In this document: one piece after another, positions 1-13,100 of the stretch
Position numbering within the stretch: position 1 is the stretch's first letter
Layout of the letters: each line of letters begins with the position of its first letter
Source: Elmis aenea
Taxonomy: Eukaryota > Arthropoda > Insecta > Coleoptera > Elmidae
Direction: 5' to 3'
NCBI GenBank assembly: GCA_947652605.1
Contig: OX393576.1
Coordinates: 47,034,966-47,098,965, forward strand
DNA: 64,000 nt
Translations under genes and position numbers: made by a program
The notes under the pieces: model-generated
What the model was told of the DNA's origin: nothing
Databases searched by the model: none
The model's input: the letters and a program-made list of their open reading frames with translations, nothing else

Positions 1-3000
1 TTAAATAAAATGGCATTTCCTTTTAGTGTATTTATAGAACATTGTGTACCAAACTCGGATAGAAACAGATATAAAATTTTACAGTACAATCTTTAACACT
101 CATAGTAAAAGACAAAATTCACAGTCATAAAAGATGTAGTTTTGGTGCACCAGAGAAGATCAAATTACAACCAATGACATAAGAGAAGAACTTTTACAAC
201 ATATAATGCAAAATAAAACCGCATTGTTAGGTTATTATCAGTCACCTAAATGGTAAAAAAATTGATTCTTTAAAATTTGCCAACACGCCGAAAATTAGAT
301 GAAAATTGTATTTTTTTCTGTATTATGTGTAGCTCATTTATTTAATATATTAAATTTATGCTAAATGTCGATTATATTCATCCACAATTTGGCCGTCTCC
401 TATTTATTAAGGGTATACCCGACGCCTCCACCAAAATATTAACCTAACTGATCTCCTGGTCGTTTGTCACTGCAATGTACTTTTTAATATTAATTTGATA
501 TTATTTCATTAAAAGCAAAATTTTAATCACTTCAATATTTTAACACCTAATTACCCATATCTATACTCATGAAAAATAAATGTTTTAATGTATAAGCAAA
601 GCGTTAAAAAAAAATTTACAACATTATTTATTCCTGTTGAAAGTACCTTTTATAATTGAAAACAGGTCGTATATTATTTTTTTAAATGAAACAATGAATG
701 AAATTTGTTTCATAAGTTAAATACCATAACTTTGTCAAAGTTAATGCGTGTCAAATAATTTTGCTTAATCTTCCGTTTAAATGATGTTTACTTTACAGAA
801 GCGTGTTTGGCTTTTTGGCTTTGTTATGAAACTGGCAGTCTTAATAAACTATTTATTGAAAAGTTTACAGTCACAAAGGAGCCTAAATTTAAGACTGTAA
901 ATATTGCTGTGATAGAGTTTCGTGTCACTTTTAGATACAATACAATCGCTTTGTTTTTCCATTGTATTAACAAATGATCAATTATATCTAAGTTGAACAT
1001 ATTTTAGCATTTATGCTCTTCATTCTCTCTAGTCCAATTTAAATATTAATAACTTTATAATGTTTTCATCTCATACTCTCCTTATTTTTATGAATTAAGT
1101 AATGTTGAATGGCTTTGCAATACATCTTGTCTTGTTTCTTTAATTTTACAGTATCTATTTCGTTTTGTTGCCTATACAAAGTGAGATAAAAATTACCGAT
1201 TGTCAAAGTACATCAATAAATAGACGATTTTAAATCTCTAATATTTATTACTTATGTACGTCTGGGAGAATACTCTTTAGAGTAAATATGAAATACATTC
1301 AAAAGCACTGGAAAAGTTCTTAAATTTTGAACACTGTATTCCAGTATTGACCTCTATTTACCTGGAAACTTCTTTTATATTTTGATCGTACGTCTCGCCC
1401 ATCAAAGGTGCGACTATTTGTTCACATGATTTTTTAAATTTTTCGTCTACTTTAAATTTAAAGGTTTCAGGTTAAAGGTTTAAATAATAAGGGTCTTATT
1501 ATAATTCGTTAGTGATCTTTTGTAGTCTTGATAAAGGTGGAAATAAAATACTGATAATAGGGGCAGAAATGTAAAGGTTTTCTTTCGTTATTACCCTCAG
1601 CATTATAATTGATTTTGTGTTTCAATTAGTGCGGTTGTTTCTACCCCCAGGGATTATTAAGGCGCCTATTAATACAGAGTGCACCAATCTCAAAACTCAA
1701 TATGAAAACTCACTCAGTTTAAAAGTTAAGAAGTCATTAATATTGTTATAAAGATATGGTACAATTTTATGATCAATTAAACTTTTAAAATTAAATTGCC
1801 ATAGTTAGAATGTTAGAAATACCAAACAAAAATAAGTTTTTTTTGTTACTGTCATTTAAAAAACGAAATAAAAACTTCCCCGAACTTTTAGTTGATTTTG
1901 TGCCAAACAGTTAATAAATTTTGGACTGTCATCAACTTGTTAAATTGGATGATTACTGAAGTGATTCATTTAACAATATAATAATTAAGCTAAACTAAAA
2001 ATCACTTAAATAAAATAAATAGAAAGCAGCTGATGATGAGACGATTATTTTTAAAACTAGTTATTATTGCATTTTGATAAGTGATCCTTCAAAAACGTAA
2101 GTGATTTTGATCTAATCTTATTTACTTCTTTAACTTGTTAATTTTTAGTGTATTGATTTTTTTCACAGGGAGACAGTTCTAAGCTTCTAACAGCAGCTAA
2201 ATAATAGACGACTTTTAAAAATTAAGAGTGATGTAATGATGAATTTTTTAATACACTCTGTTAAATTATAAAGCTTTGAATAATGTAACTGTGTTTGTTT
2301 TGGAGTCAAGAGATTTATTTGATTTGCAAAGTGATTAGACAAAAAGCATTAAAATTTTTATAAAAATATAATTTAAAAACCGACCTGTCATAAGTCGGTC
2401 AAATCGATTATAATCTTCCACTTTTATTTCAAATTACTACTTCAGTTCCGTGTTCAAAGTATTTGATGTTCGCATTCGGATTAGGTGGCAATTTTTTAAG
2501 AGTAAAACTACAAAAAGAAAACCCCATTATTTACGGTGTAAATTGAGCTACGCTTTAGACCAGTGAAATTCCGTTAACAAACTGGACTAATTAATTTAAT
2601 TACTTTCATTTGGTCGTTCCCAGAAGGATGCTTGTAGTTCCCGTTTGCCTACAATGTATTTGGGTCTCCCATTTGAACAATTAAGTTAAAACATTCTCTA
2701 GGATATTTGCATCGAAGCCTTCAGACACATTTTTATTAATTCCAGAATGCTGGGGAGACCACAGCTTGCAATAAATTCGGAATTTTTAAGCAAGTTTAGA
2801 CTTACTTGCTATTTTTTCACTGTAATGGGTTGCGCTAAAGAATAATTTTTTGTTTAAGACAATTATTACTTTGTAAAAACTTAATAGATGCAACACATTA
2901 AATATATGAATATATCAAAAATAATCTTTGAGCTCAGAGGTTTTTAAGATCATATTTACATGGTTAAAAAATGTTGTTAAGAGAAACCAATGAAATTTTT

Positions 3001-3569
3001 TAAATGAGTTTCTAACCCAATCCAATTTGCTTAATGTAATGTATTGTTTGTAAAAAACATATTTACAGAAATCATTGCTTAAATTTGCTACAAGACCCAT
3101 TTTTTAGTTGATCTTGTTGTTTCATGACTCAATTTTTGTAATGTAACCATTATCATTTTTACCTAAATCAAGTTTGTGAATATTGTTACATTCAGTTTTA
3201 CGAAAATGTCTACTAAGTTGGCCAGTTGTTGTAGAGTTTTTGTGACAATCGTCATTTAAGAAAGTTGCTATTTCATAACTTAGTACGAACACGCGCTGGC
3301 ACACTTTATACGCAGTGTTACTCAACATGTGTGCAGCGGCACGCTAGTGTGACGTGAGCCGTGAGCATCCTTTAAGTGCTGCGCAAAATTAAATATATAT
3401 AAAAAAAGTACTTTATGTCCGAGTAACATAAGGAAATGCTATATTTTCCAGTGAAGCAATCAATATTCTAATATTATTTGAGCGACTACATTCGGTGTTG
3501 CAAATTTACTTTTTTATCCGTTTTGCATAACCAGCTTATACATAAATATTTTAATTACCATAATCCAAA
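1..3569. other. AT-rich stretch without a recognisable gene
   Basis: No open frame here resembles a known protein and codon structure is absent. A small hairpin (stem ACCGAC/GTCGGT) lies at about 2381-2400. The frames near 2915-3328 on the minus strand are short and AT-biased and look like chance. Confidence 0.6.
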
Positions 3570-4030
3570 GAAATATAGGGTGTTATATTAAGAAAAATGA
3601 GTTATCGATGTTTAAAGCTTCACAAGTTTGACAAAGCGTAAAAAACACCCTGTATAATATTTTCAAAATGTAGTCATGGCAAAGTGTCAACTAGTCTATT
3701 ACCAATCTAATTTATTAACGAATTTCTTCTGCTTTTTCAAAGTTTTTAAATGTTTTATCGATCAAAATTTTCATAAAAATATAAATTTCACAAAAACTAT
3801 TAACCTTAGACCCACTTAACTTCATAATTTTTTTTACCACTTCTAAGTAAATTTAAAGAGGAATTTAAAAATTTCCAAGTTTGAGTCCGTTTCTGTTGAA
3901 CCGGAAGTCGTATTGCAACCTTAATATTTTCAACTATCCCGAATCATGCGATTACGGTCAGATACCAAATTTCACTGTAATATCTTTTATAGTATTCTAG
4001 ATTTGTCTGTTTCCATATTTTTGCGAAGCA
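3570..4030. repeat. solo arm of the CAGGGTG foldback family
   Basis: Matches the inner right arm of the intronic foldback: TATAGGGTGTTATATTAAGA, then ATGAGTTATCGATGTTTAAA, CACAAGTTTGACAAAGCGTA and ACACCCTGTATAATATTTTC. The tail (GTTGAACCGGAAGTCGTATT and following) matches 47200-47345 instead, so arms of this family vary beyond a shared core. No opposing arm was found nearby. Confidence 0.7.
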
Positions 4031-4533
4031 CTGTTTACTGGGTGTCTCTTAAATATTGCGAAAAACTTCGGAAGGTAATTTCTTATCGAAAACAAAAGGG
4101 AGCTTTTATATAATTTTTTCCTTATTTATGTCTTCTTTTTAGTTACACCCCTCTAAAGAGAAGCGGTAAAATTTGGTTTTTATTTTATTTTTCAAATTTG
4201 GAGATGTGTTGGAGAAGGTTTGGTGTAAATTGCTCGAATACAATTGCTCGAATACAATTGCTCGAAGGTAAATTGCTCGAATACAATTGCTCGAAATACA
4301 ATTGCTCGAATGGGAAATTGCTCGAAAGGTAAATTGCTCGAATGACAATTGCTCGAAAGACAAATTGCTCGAAAAAATATTACATTTTTATAAATACAAA
4401 ATAATTAAATGTACTAGAAACGTTGTTTACATTTTTTTACACTTAGAAAAATGTATTTAAATTTATTTACAAATACATATACACTTATTCAATTTTTTGT
4501 TGAGATAAACAATTAAAATATTTGAAAATATTA

Positions 4534-4803
4534 TCTATATATATAAAAGAGCTCGTTTGTTTGTTTGTGTGTTTGTTTGTTCGCTATAGAATCCTAGGTC
4601 CGTTGACCGATCGGGACCAAATTTTGCACAGTTACTATTTAGGACCTGACGGATCAAACGTCGTATAAAGAACGGCCGGAAATGCCCGGGAACGGCCGGA
4701 AACGGCCGGAAACGTCAGCCGAGCGCGAGCGCGGAGCGCGAGTAGTCTGTAATTGATAAAAGAGAATTGTAATCACCCGTGCAACGCCGGGTAAATCGCC
4801 TAG
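4534..4803 (+). mobile_element. non-autonomous Helitron, 270 bp
   Basis: Starts TCTATATATATAAAAGAGCT, preceded by A. It ends in a small GC hairpin (CCCG...CGGG at about 4775-4792), then CTAG at 4800-4803 followed by T. TC start, 3' hairpin, CTAG end and insertion between A and T define Helitrons. It shares its GAGCGCGAG...TAGTCTGTAATTGATAAAA section with the copies at 16121-16819. The interior has a GGCCGGAAAC minisatellite (4675-4718). It has inserted into the iteron element. Confidence 0.82.
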
Positions 4804-4814
4804 TATACTATATA

Positions 4815-5030
4815 ACTGTTCATTCTGACTATATTGTTGTTATCTTATGTTCAACTATTCATAATGCTTATCTCAATAACAAATAAGAAACCTTCGTAAC
4901 ATGTAGCAAATGAATTTTAAAAGGTCTTACACCTTGTTTTTTTTTGTTTACACAGCCTATGTTAATTAAAAAAAAAAACTTTTGTAACTTGTGCATTATT
5001 AAAAATAACATCCCCTTATATATTTGAAAA
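4815..5030. repeat. dispersed repeat shared with 50380-50590 (inverted)
   Basis: Reverse-complementing 50380-50590 gives the same order of blocks, including AACCTTCGTAAC, AAAAGGT-TTACACCTTGTTTT and CTTATATATTTG. Here it forms the interior of the iteron element. Confidence 0.6.
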
Positions 5031-6673
5031 GAAAAACAGAAGTAAATGTTATGTACATATTATTGACAAATAAAATATTTTGTATTTATAAAAATGTAAT
5101 ATTTTTCATTTTTTCGAGCAATTTGCCTTTCGAGCAATTGTCATTTGAGCAATTTACCTTTCGAGCAATTTCCCATTCGAGCAATTGTATTTCGAGCAAT
5201 TGTATTCGAGCAATTTACCTTCGAGCAATTGTATTCGAGCAATTTACCGCCACCCTTTGGAGAATGACATTTGGTTGATGTTTTATACTTATAGAAAAGT
5301 TTTCCATAGTAATATTTTAAATTATCTCCCACCTTCACAAGAGGCTGAAAAGTGCGACCTCTGTTGGTTTTTTAATCAGATTTTATTCAAGGGTTAAAAT
5401 ATTAAATTTAAAATGTTTTCTTAAAAAGCTCAATTTATTGGGAAACTGCTTTTATTACCCAACTTTTTCTGAAAAACCAACAGTTTTTGAGTAAAAACTA
5501 AAATAAGTAACCATGCATCATTAATAGTTATATATGTATCAAGGCCAAAAAGAGTAACTTTTTCGGTCGCGTCTGGTTTGCTGGCTGAGATGTAGTCGAA
5601 GCCAGCAAACAGGCAAGGCCGAAAAAGTACGTTTTGGCCGAGGTGCATATTACATTTTTTGTGCGATCGAATTAAAAACAATTTAAATTTTTAGTATTTT
5701 TCAAAAATAGGTTAGAAACTATGTGACATTCTGTCACTGACAGATGACGGCGTATGCTGTTAGCTTTAATGCAAATTTACTTTTTCGGTCGTTGCTAAGG
5801 GTAACGGCTGGAAAAGTACTTTTTAGGCTATTGCTAAGGGTAACGCCGGAATGCAGTACTTTATGGCTGCTAACGCGTCCGTCAAACAGCTGTTTCTAGT
5901 ACGATCGCACAAAAATATTCTTATATAAAGATTCATTTCGGAGGTTTCCATGGTTTGTTTATGTTCATATTGAGTAGAATTGACGGGTGTTTTCGTGTTA
6001 TCATCGTATGATGAGGTATTATACGGTTGGAATATCTTTCTTCATAAATACACTTGGCTGCTTATGAATTACCGTTGACGAAACCGTTGACCGTAAACGA
6101 AAAGCATGTCGCACATCTTAACATTTGTGTAATTCATTTTAAAGAACAAGAATTTACAACACGAAAACACCCGTCAATTCTACTCAATATGAACATAAAC
6201 AAACTATGGTAACCATCAAAATGAATCGTGTTATATTAGAATATTTAATGGTGCATGTTTACTTATTTTATTTTTTACTTAAAAAATGTATGTTTTCCAG
6301 GAATGGTTAATCAATAAAAAGTTTCTTAGTAAATAAGCTTTTTAAGACAATTTTAAATTGCAAAATTTCAACCCTCCAAAAAGTTTTGATAAAAAAACCA
6401 ACAGGGGTCGTACTATTCAGCCCCATTTGAAGGTGGGAGATGATTGAAAATATTACTATGGGAAATTTTTCAATAAGTATAAAAGATCTATCAAATGTCA
6501 TTCTCGTATACATCTCCAAATTTGAGAAATAAAATAAAAACCATATTTACCGTTCCTCTTTAGGGGGGGTGTAACTCTGAAGGACGTCTAAGGAAAAAAT
6601 ATATACCCTTTTGTTTTTCATAATTCATAATTACCTCCGGAAGTTTTTCGCAATATTTAGGAAATACCCTGTA

Positions 6674-9430
6674 TATTGCGCCGCCGCCGGTAAATCTTAG
6701 CGTTGTTAAAAGTGTGCCGCAAAATCGAAAGGGTTAAAAAAAAACACTGTTTTATAGAGTGAAAACCAACTGGATCAACAATAAAATAATAACGATCAAT
6801 GTTCTACCCCATTATTTTCTCAAACAGATTAGTAAAAACAGAACTAGAACTCATTTATACTTGTTAGTAATGGACAAAACCCAAATGAAAATTAATTAAG
6901 GGGGACACTGACTTATCCATAGTAACAAATAGGGACATGAGTGATAAATGTTTGAAAATCACTGACGTACTTTTTAATATTTTTTTTAAAGTAAAGCTAT
7001 AAAATATTATGAGAATTAAGTCAGCGAAGGTATAATTAAACCAGCCGTGAAAGACGTATGGACGTCCGGTGCTCCACTAAATCAGCCATTTACCAAAGTC
7101 GATTATAGTAAAGGAACAATGACCGTGCTGATAAGTGGAAAGTAATTGAAAGCAGTTATTTTCTATGACCATTTTTATATCTAATGGTCCAATTCGTTTC
7201 AGTAGGCTTTATAAAAGAATAAATAACGTGCAAAAATTTAGAGAATCTGATATTAAAAGACCGATACTTAGGTAGTTTGTTTATAAAAAGAAACGTTACG
7301 TTGCTCAAATGAAAAATGAAACAAATCTGTGATTACTATAAACTATAAAGTATAGAAACCTGGTAGCCAATTAGTAATTTTAACTAACCCAGAGAACTTA
7401 TAACATACTGAATATTAACCAATTAGGCACCACTTTATGTTTTCAAACTTTTTTAATAATTTATTCTTTAAATATTATTTAAATCTTTTTAAAGGAGAAA
7501 ACAATATTTGCAAAAATTGTCGCCTTCAAATTCATCTGATAAAACTTGTCCTAAACATATGACGTTGGTATCGATACCTATTATCAATTTCAATAAACAT
7601 GTATTGCAGATTGCACATATAAAACTAAAGATCAGGTTCAGTTAAAAAACAATAACCAAAAATTTACTGTATTTTTATTAAAAACGCATCAATAATCAAT
7701 ATGTACAAGAAATTAGATAACTTAATTTTTTGTGGTTTGATATGATATACACAACCAAGACATTTAAGAAATTCAAATCATTTGTTTCCTTGTTCTTTAA
7801 AGAATTAAAGAAGAAGTCGAAAACTTTAAGTATTAAGGAGTTATTATCGAAAGACATTGTGAAATGGAACAGGAAATGAATAATAGAACAAAAACCAAAT
7901 TAAAAGAATGTTTAAAAATAAGAGCAATTTTTTCGGAAACAGATATTCCAAAGAGGAAAATAATAAAAGTGGTAAAAAAAGGTAGTAACCCCAACACTTC
8001 TACACAGAAGTGAATCGTTGAGAGAAAAAAAAAGATATAATCTGAAACCAAATGTAGACCAGTTAAAGACCAAGCAGACGGAAACAAAAATCCGAAGAAA
8101 GCAGCTGGTTGGTTGCGATACATTTACATACATATTGAAACACGAAAGACTAAATAAAAATTCAAGGAAACGTAGACAAAAAAATAGCTGGCAAAACCAC
8201 TTGAAAAAAAAAACAGCTACGGTAAAAAAAAACATCAAATGGGAGGAAATAAAAAAACTAATATGATAGCTGGAATACCAAGTTTTACTTTAGCTAAATG
8301 CAAGAATTGTACATGCGTCTGTAATTTTTATATTACGCAATAATAAAAGAGCACATTTATTGTTGTGCATTCTGTGGATAACCGACATCTGCAAACGGTT
8401 CACATCTTTTTAAAAAGATAGTTTGTTTTTAATACGCTCAGCACTAATCTAGAAGAGTTTTAAAATTGTGCCGTTTTCTTTTAAATATGTGGTTGTTGCA
8501 GAATGTGTTGGTCTTTCTGTGTGGCAGGAAATTCTTGCAATTAACTGGAGATCCAAGTTAGAACTTGATTACGAGGGAAATTTGGCGCCTGGATAGCAGA
8601 CGAATGAGTTTGAGGTCTAGCAGTCGATTGCAATACATATTAAACCATTGACCTGAAAACTTTTAGTACGACGTGTTTAATATTAGACAATCCATCGTGG
8701 TTTATCTTTTTCAATTAAAGATAAATTATTAAATAACTTTTACCGTCCAATTAAGTTTAAATACTGTAATTTTTAAACTAAAACTTCAACGATTCACTCA
8801 ATAGAAAAAAATCTATACTAAAATGAGAGAAGAAAATTAGTTAGTAACATTTTCATAAATTATATTACGAGTAATGTTTTATGCTTTAAATGATCTAGTG
8901 TTTAAACAATGATCTTGCAAAAATGTTTGTTAACGTTTGAAAAATACGGGAAGAAATATGTTGGAATTATCCATACCTAACTAAAAATGTTGGTTGGTAA
9001 ATTAAACATTACTAAACTATTCAAAAACTATTTACTTTTATATTGTTTTACAATAATTGTGATGCAGAAATAACTCATTGACATTTGTCAAAGCCATGTA
9101 ATAAATAATTCATTACTAAACGCGCGTGGTAAAACAATAAACCCCTAATAGTTGTGCATACGTACAGTCGAAACATCGTTATTATTAATTTATTTATATA
9201 TACCTAAAAAAGGTTAGCAAATATTATATCATATTGTAGAGAGCTCGCAATCCAAATTTGTAATATTAAAGTTTTTAGCTTATGTTAGTAAAGTTATGAA
9301 ACAAAAGCTTTTAGCGACTATGAAATTAATTTACTTAAAAGATCTGCCAGAAAGTCGAAAATAGATTAAATCCGAAATGAGGAAATGAGAAGGATAGCAA
9401 AACATCGCATAAAAGAAATGTAAAGAAAGA
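6674..9430. other. AT-rich stretch without a recognisable gene
   Basis: Nothing here resembles a known protein or element. A Lys-rich plus-strand frame at 8018-8266 and its Phe-rich minus-strand shadows (7833-8238) come from a purine-rich strand and show no domain. Confidence 0.55.
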
Positions 9431-9439
9431 AAAGAGAAG

Positions 9440-9625
9440 AAACACTACCAAAAATAGTTATGAACTGGAAACAAGCGGTAAAAGGAAAACGGGTACAAAT
9501 TAAAGAAACATGGATAAGAGGTGTTAAAAAGGCATGGTCTTCAAGATACTTACATGAAGGAGACTGGAACGATACGAGGCAATAACAACAAGGAACCAGA
9601 AGTCGACTTGTTTAGAGATTTTAGA
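9440..9625 (+). pseudogene. 3' end of a non-LTR retrotransposon ORF2 (LINE scrap)
   Basis: One frame reads IVMNWKQAVKGKRVQIKETW, then IRGVKKAWSSRYLHEGDWND and TRQ. The pattern GKRxxGRPxxTWxxGVxKAxxxRxLxxGxWxDRxxW is the usual C-terminal tail of insect LINE reverse transcriptases. It is 5'-truncated and lacks the RT core. It ends near the start of a LINE remnant on the opposite strand, so the two are separate insertions or a rearranged one. Confidence 0.55.
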
Positions 9626-9649
9626 AACCCTACCGATAAATTTTTTATT

Positions 9650-10175
9650 CATTCATATTATGTAGCCATAGTTTCTAAGCTGTTTTATATAGTTTCTAAT
9701 TTGTATTTCCTCAAAGTATTAATGTTTTTATCGCATTCCTGTCCTTATTTATACAATTTTTAATTTGTTCGTTGCTAGGCTACATATTTCCTTAATTTTT
9801 GAAAAAACGTTCCTATGTAATTTGCTTTTCTTTGCTACTCTTATAGGTTTATTTTCCATGGATAAGTCGTTTTTTTCCTATTTCCTATTATCAGACACTG
9901 ATTGCATGTTTATTGTTATTCCTGACCGCTGGTACCTTTCCTTAAATTTCCTTATCAACTCAGGTTTTCTTTATCTTCGGCAATCACTACTTGACCACGA
10001 CCGTGGGTGAGCTATAAACTGAAAAGTGTGTCTTCTACCACCTTTAGTACCAAATATCTACATTTGCTTGTCTACCCTGAAAGGGCCTTGTCCAGATATA
10101 TTTTAAAAATTGTAGGAGACAAACAACATCCCAGTCTGATACCTGTGGTTTCAATATTATTAAAATTGTTTTTGT
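9650..10175 (-). pseudogene. LINE reverse transcriptase core, decayed
   Basis: The minus strand reads TGIRLGCCLSPTIFKIYLDK at about 10080-10150, the RT motif GxRQGCxLSPxLFNIY. Downstream come GQVVIAEDKENLS, close to the FADDQVVIAEDxEDLxYM block but with the FADD replaced by THGR, and a CNQCLIIGNRKK-like segment. Multiple stops and frameshifts. Consistent with a dead LINE of the clade commonly seen in beetles; clade not determined. Confidence 0.65.
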
Positions 10176-10199
10176 ATTTGGTGGTTCAAATGTAATTAC

Positions 10200-13100
10200 T
10201 GTAATGTACCACACTGGTTCAGTATTATGAAAGCCCTTATGCTTTCTTACTTATTTTGTTTTATACTGAATACGGTAGTTCTTGTAAATTAGCAAAGATG
10301 CTAAAACGATGTGTTTTCATAAAACTCCAGTATTTAGAACAGCTATCGGTAAATAGGCAGTAAATAAAACAAACAAGATGTTGTAGACTTTGTTTATTAT
10401 TTAATGTTTCATTGCACAGATAATTGTCACATATAAGGAATTATTGTTAGCTTTGGAGTTGGTGATTTTCGTATTTCGTAATTACAGGTTTAATGAGGAA
10501 CTGTAAGTAGGATTAATTATAGAATAAGGAATTATTACGGGAGGTTAATAAATAGGTAGTTTTAATTGCGTAAAAAGTGTGGAGACGTGGATAGTGGAAT
10601 ATGTATTATTCAGTAGGTTAACATTCACTTAAGGCTGAAAAATGGTTGCGCAATTTAGTAATAGAAAATAGGCGGCCAGTGCGAGTCACCTCGAGGAGAG
10701 AACATCAAACGCCTAAGCCGTCAAAATTAACGGAAATTTGGAAATATTAAATGACCAAGGGAGTTCCCAGTCAGCAAGTTGCCTCGCGGAGAAACATCAG
10801 TCCCTAGTCCCTAAGAAATGGTTATCAAACACTTGAACCTCGATTACTGTAAAACATTGCTTTTTATACGCTTTTGGTGGATACCTGACGGTCAAATCCT
10901 AGCCTATTTTTTTGAGATGGACAAATTGTGTAACAGATGATAAAAATTAGGGTGAATTATAAAATACAAACATTCGTTAATTCGTTATTCATATTTGAAT
11001 ATAATGGTGTGGTGGTTTCTGAATACTTTATCTTGTCGCTTATTGAAGCTTTTTAAAATAAATAGTGTTTTTAACAATTTTAACTTAGTATCCCCACCAA
11101 TAAACTTCAAAATCTGTTGTATGATAACAAAATATACTAAACCAATGTAAGATCATAATCATTAATAACTTAAATCACTAATATCTTACATATAATTTTG
11201 ATTATATTCTAAGTTAACAATATTGGCATAAAGCATGAATATTTAATATATAAGAAATGTATAATAGTTCGCAACATAATTACTAGATAAAACGGGCATT
11301 CCTAAGGAATTTCGATCTGGAGTCACGTAACTGGCCCAACAAATCAGTCACCAGTTATTTCTTTATTTTGTCTAGGAACTAGCATTTAACCCGGTATTTA
11401 TTACAAACTCTTGCATTGATGACGATTTAAAAATGTTTTGTTTATTAAAACACCCTGAAAAGAATGTGAATAACATAACCTATATGCGTTTATTATAACA
11501 CACTCACCTTTCTTTTAAATTAAGGCGTTATTTATGGTTTTCTACAAACTCAATAATAACTTTATGATACTTTATGATGTTACGCGAGTAAATTAAAAGT
11601 TTGATTTTAAATTTTTGAATATTATTCTATAGGCGACCATTGCAGTACTTTTTATTGAGAAAACGTTGTGTCGCAGAAAAAGATGAACAAAACTAAACTG
11701 ACAAAATCGTCTGCATTCTGTTATTGCGATCTGCAAAAACATTTTAGCTAATTTTAAGTCAGATAATGAAGTTAGTCTACATTTTGTATGCTTCCAACTA
11801 ATTATATTTGGAGTTGATGCTACATCTACTAGTTGTATGTAGGAGTTACTTGAAAAATTTGTTTCAAAATAGTCGCAAAGGCAAATTTCTGGAACATGCA
11901 TTAGTATTCCAGTTAATAAAAACCTTTAATTCCTCAAAAATCTACAACGTAGTTAACTAATAAAAAGTTTTTACACACTATATGAGCTTAGTCATGGATT
12001 ACAGGTGTATTAAGCACAATTACATGTAGCGAAATAATAAAAAAAAAATTATTGTGCCTATTTCTTAAATAACTTTTTAGTATTTGGACCATGAAAATTT
12101 ATCGTTTTATATAAAAAAAATCACAATAATTTTATCGTTACTTCATAAATTTTTAACTGAGAAACGATATGTAATTTTAGTTTTTAATGGAAGATCTTTG
12201 ATTTTTATTGCTGTCAATAAATATGAAATTAACATTTTCCTCAAATATTAAAAAAATTGAAGACTGTTAAATTACACCTTTTAAAGCTAAAATTTTCGTC
12301 ACCAATTCCTTTTGGTCCGTAAAGGTTGTCATTTTTGACTTACTGGCCTTATACAAGTAGATTGTGTCATATTTTTCTAAAATATGCCATCAAACGTTTT
12401 GAATCGAGTACTTGACTAAAAACCCATCTTGAGCACCCGGTATTAGGTTTTAATAGTTATTTGGTTGTAGGTATGTATTGCAATCGTACAATTTTACAAG
12501 GGCTCTTACACGTTTCAGTTTTTATTTGCTTTTCGAAAAGATCTCGTAATTTAATATGAAAATAAAAATCCAATTATAATATTTTAAAGTTTGTTCATGT
12601 TTATACACTTTGTTGGACAATTCGGATTACATAATTATCCTCGTTGTGAAAAAATATAGCCTTATTTGTAGTCCCTTGAAAATTTGAATAATAAAAAGTT
12701 GAACGCTTTGTTATCGGCTTGCTTTAAATAGAACACCGACAGAGCTTAAGTTTAATATAAATGGAAATTGGTGTTGCCAACTAAAACGGATGAATGACTT
12801 TTAAAGCAGTTCCAAACTCCTCATTCATTATAACAACACAACATTATAAAACAAAATACGTTTAATTGCTTTCAATTTTAAACAGTTGTCTTAATTATCA
12901 TGCAAGAAAAAAAAATGCGATTAATGGATACATTTTGAAATTGTTATTTACATGAATAATAAAAGCGTAATATTGTATTTATTTATAAAAATAATTTTGA
13001 ATAATAGCATTTGCACGTCAGTAAAAATCTTTGCATGAGAAAATAAAAACACAAAATGACATAAATATTCTTCATACGACAAACACTGTAATTATATTAT

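Larger units (their letters stand above)
4215..5257. mobile_element. iteron-bearing inverted-repeat element (TTGCTCGAA arrays), 1043 bp
   Basis: Ends AAGG-TGG-G-TAAATTGCTCG on the left and the reverse complement AAGGGTGGCGGTAAATTGCT on the right, flanked by direct TGGAG (4210-4214 and 5258-5262). Removing it restores the host arm exactly in length. Each end carries an array of TTGCTCGAA separated by 4-7 bases: ten copies on the left (4230-4375) and nine in reverse on the right (5110-5247). Spacers (TACA, GGTA, TACA, ATACA, TGGGA, AGGTA and so on) occur in the same order from both ends. The arms continue inward for about 45 bases. No coding capacity was seen; frames over the arrays are repeat translations. 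Confidence 0.87.
4036..6673. mobile_element. long-inverted-repeat transposon, interrupted by a nested element
   Basis: The left end (TACTGGGTGTCTCTTAAATA) mirrors the right end (reverse complement TACAGGGTATTTCCTAAATA). The arms match for roughly 370 bases once the insertion at 4215-5257 is removed: left 4036-4214 plus 5258-5460, right about 6300-6673. No transposase is recognisable inside. The interior has two hairpins: 5542-5640, and 5925-5999 against 6158-6230. The right-end sequence recurs at 50590-50730, so this is a multicopy family. Confidence 0.8.

Noticed and set aside
4215..5257. CRISPR-like arrays of short repeats
   Set aside because: Spacers are 4-7 bases and recur in fixed order; the arrays are mirrored at transposon ends in a eukaryotic genome.
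8018..8266. Lys-rich 82-codon ORF
   Set aside because: Purine-rich low-complexity sequence; no domain, no repeat relatives seen.
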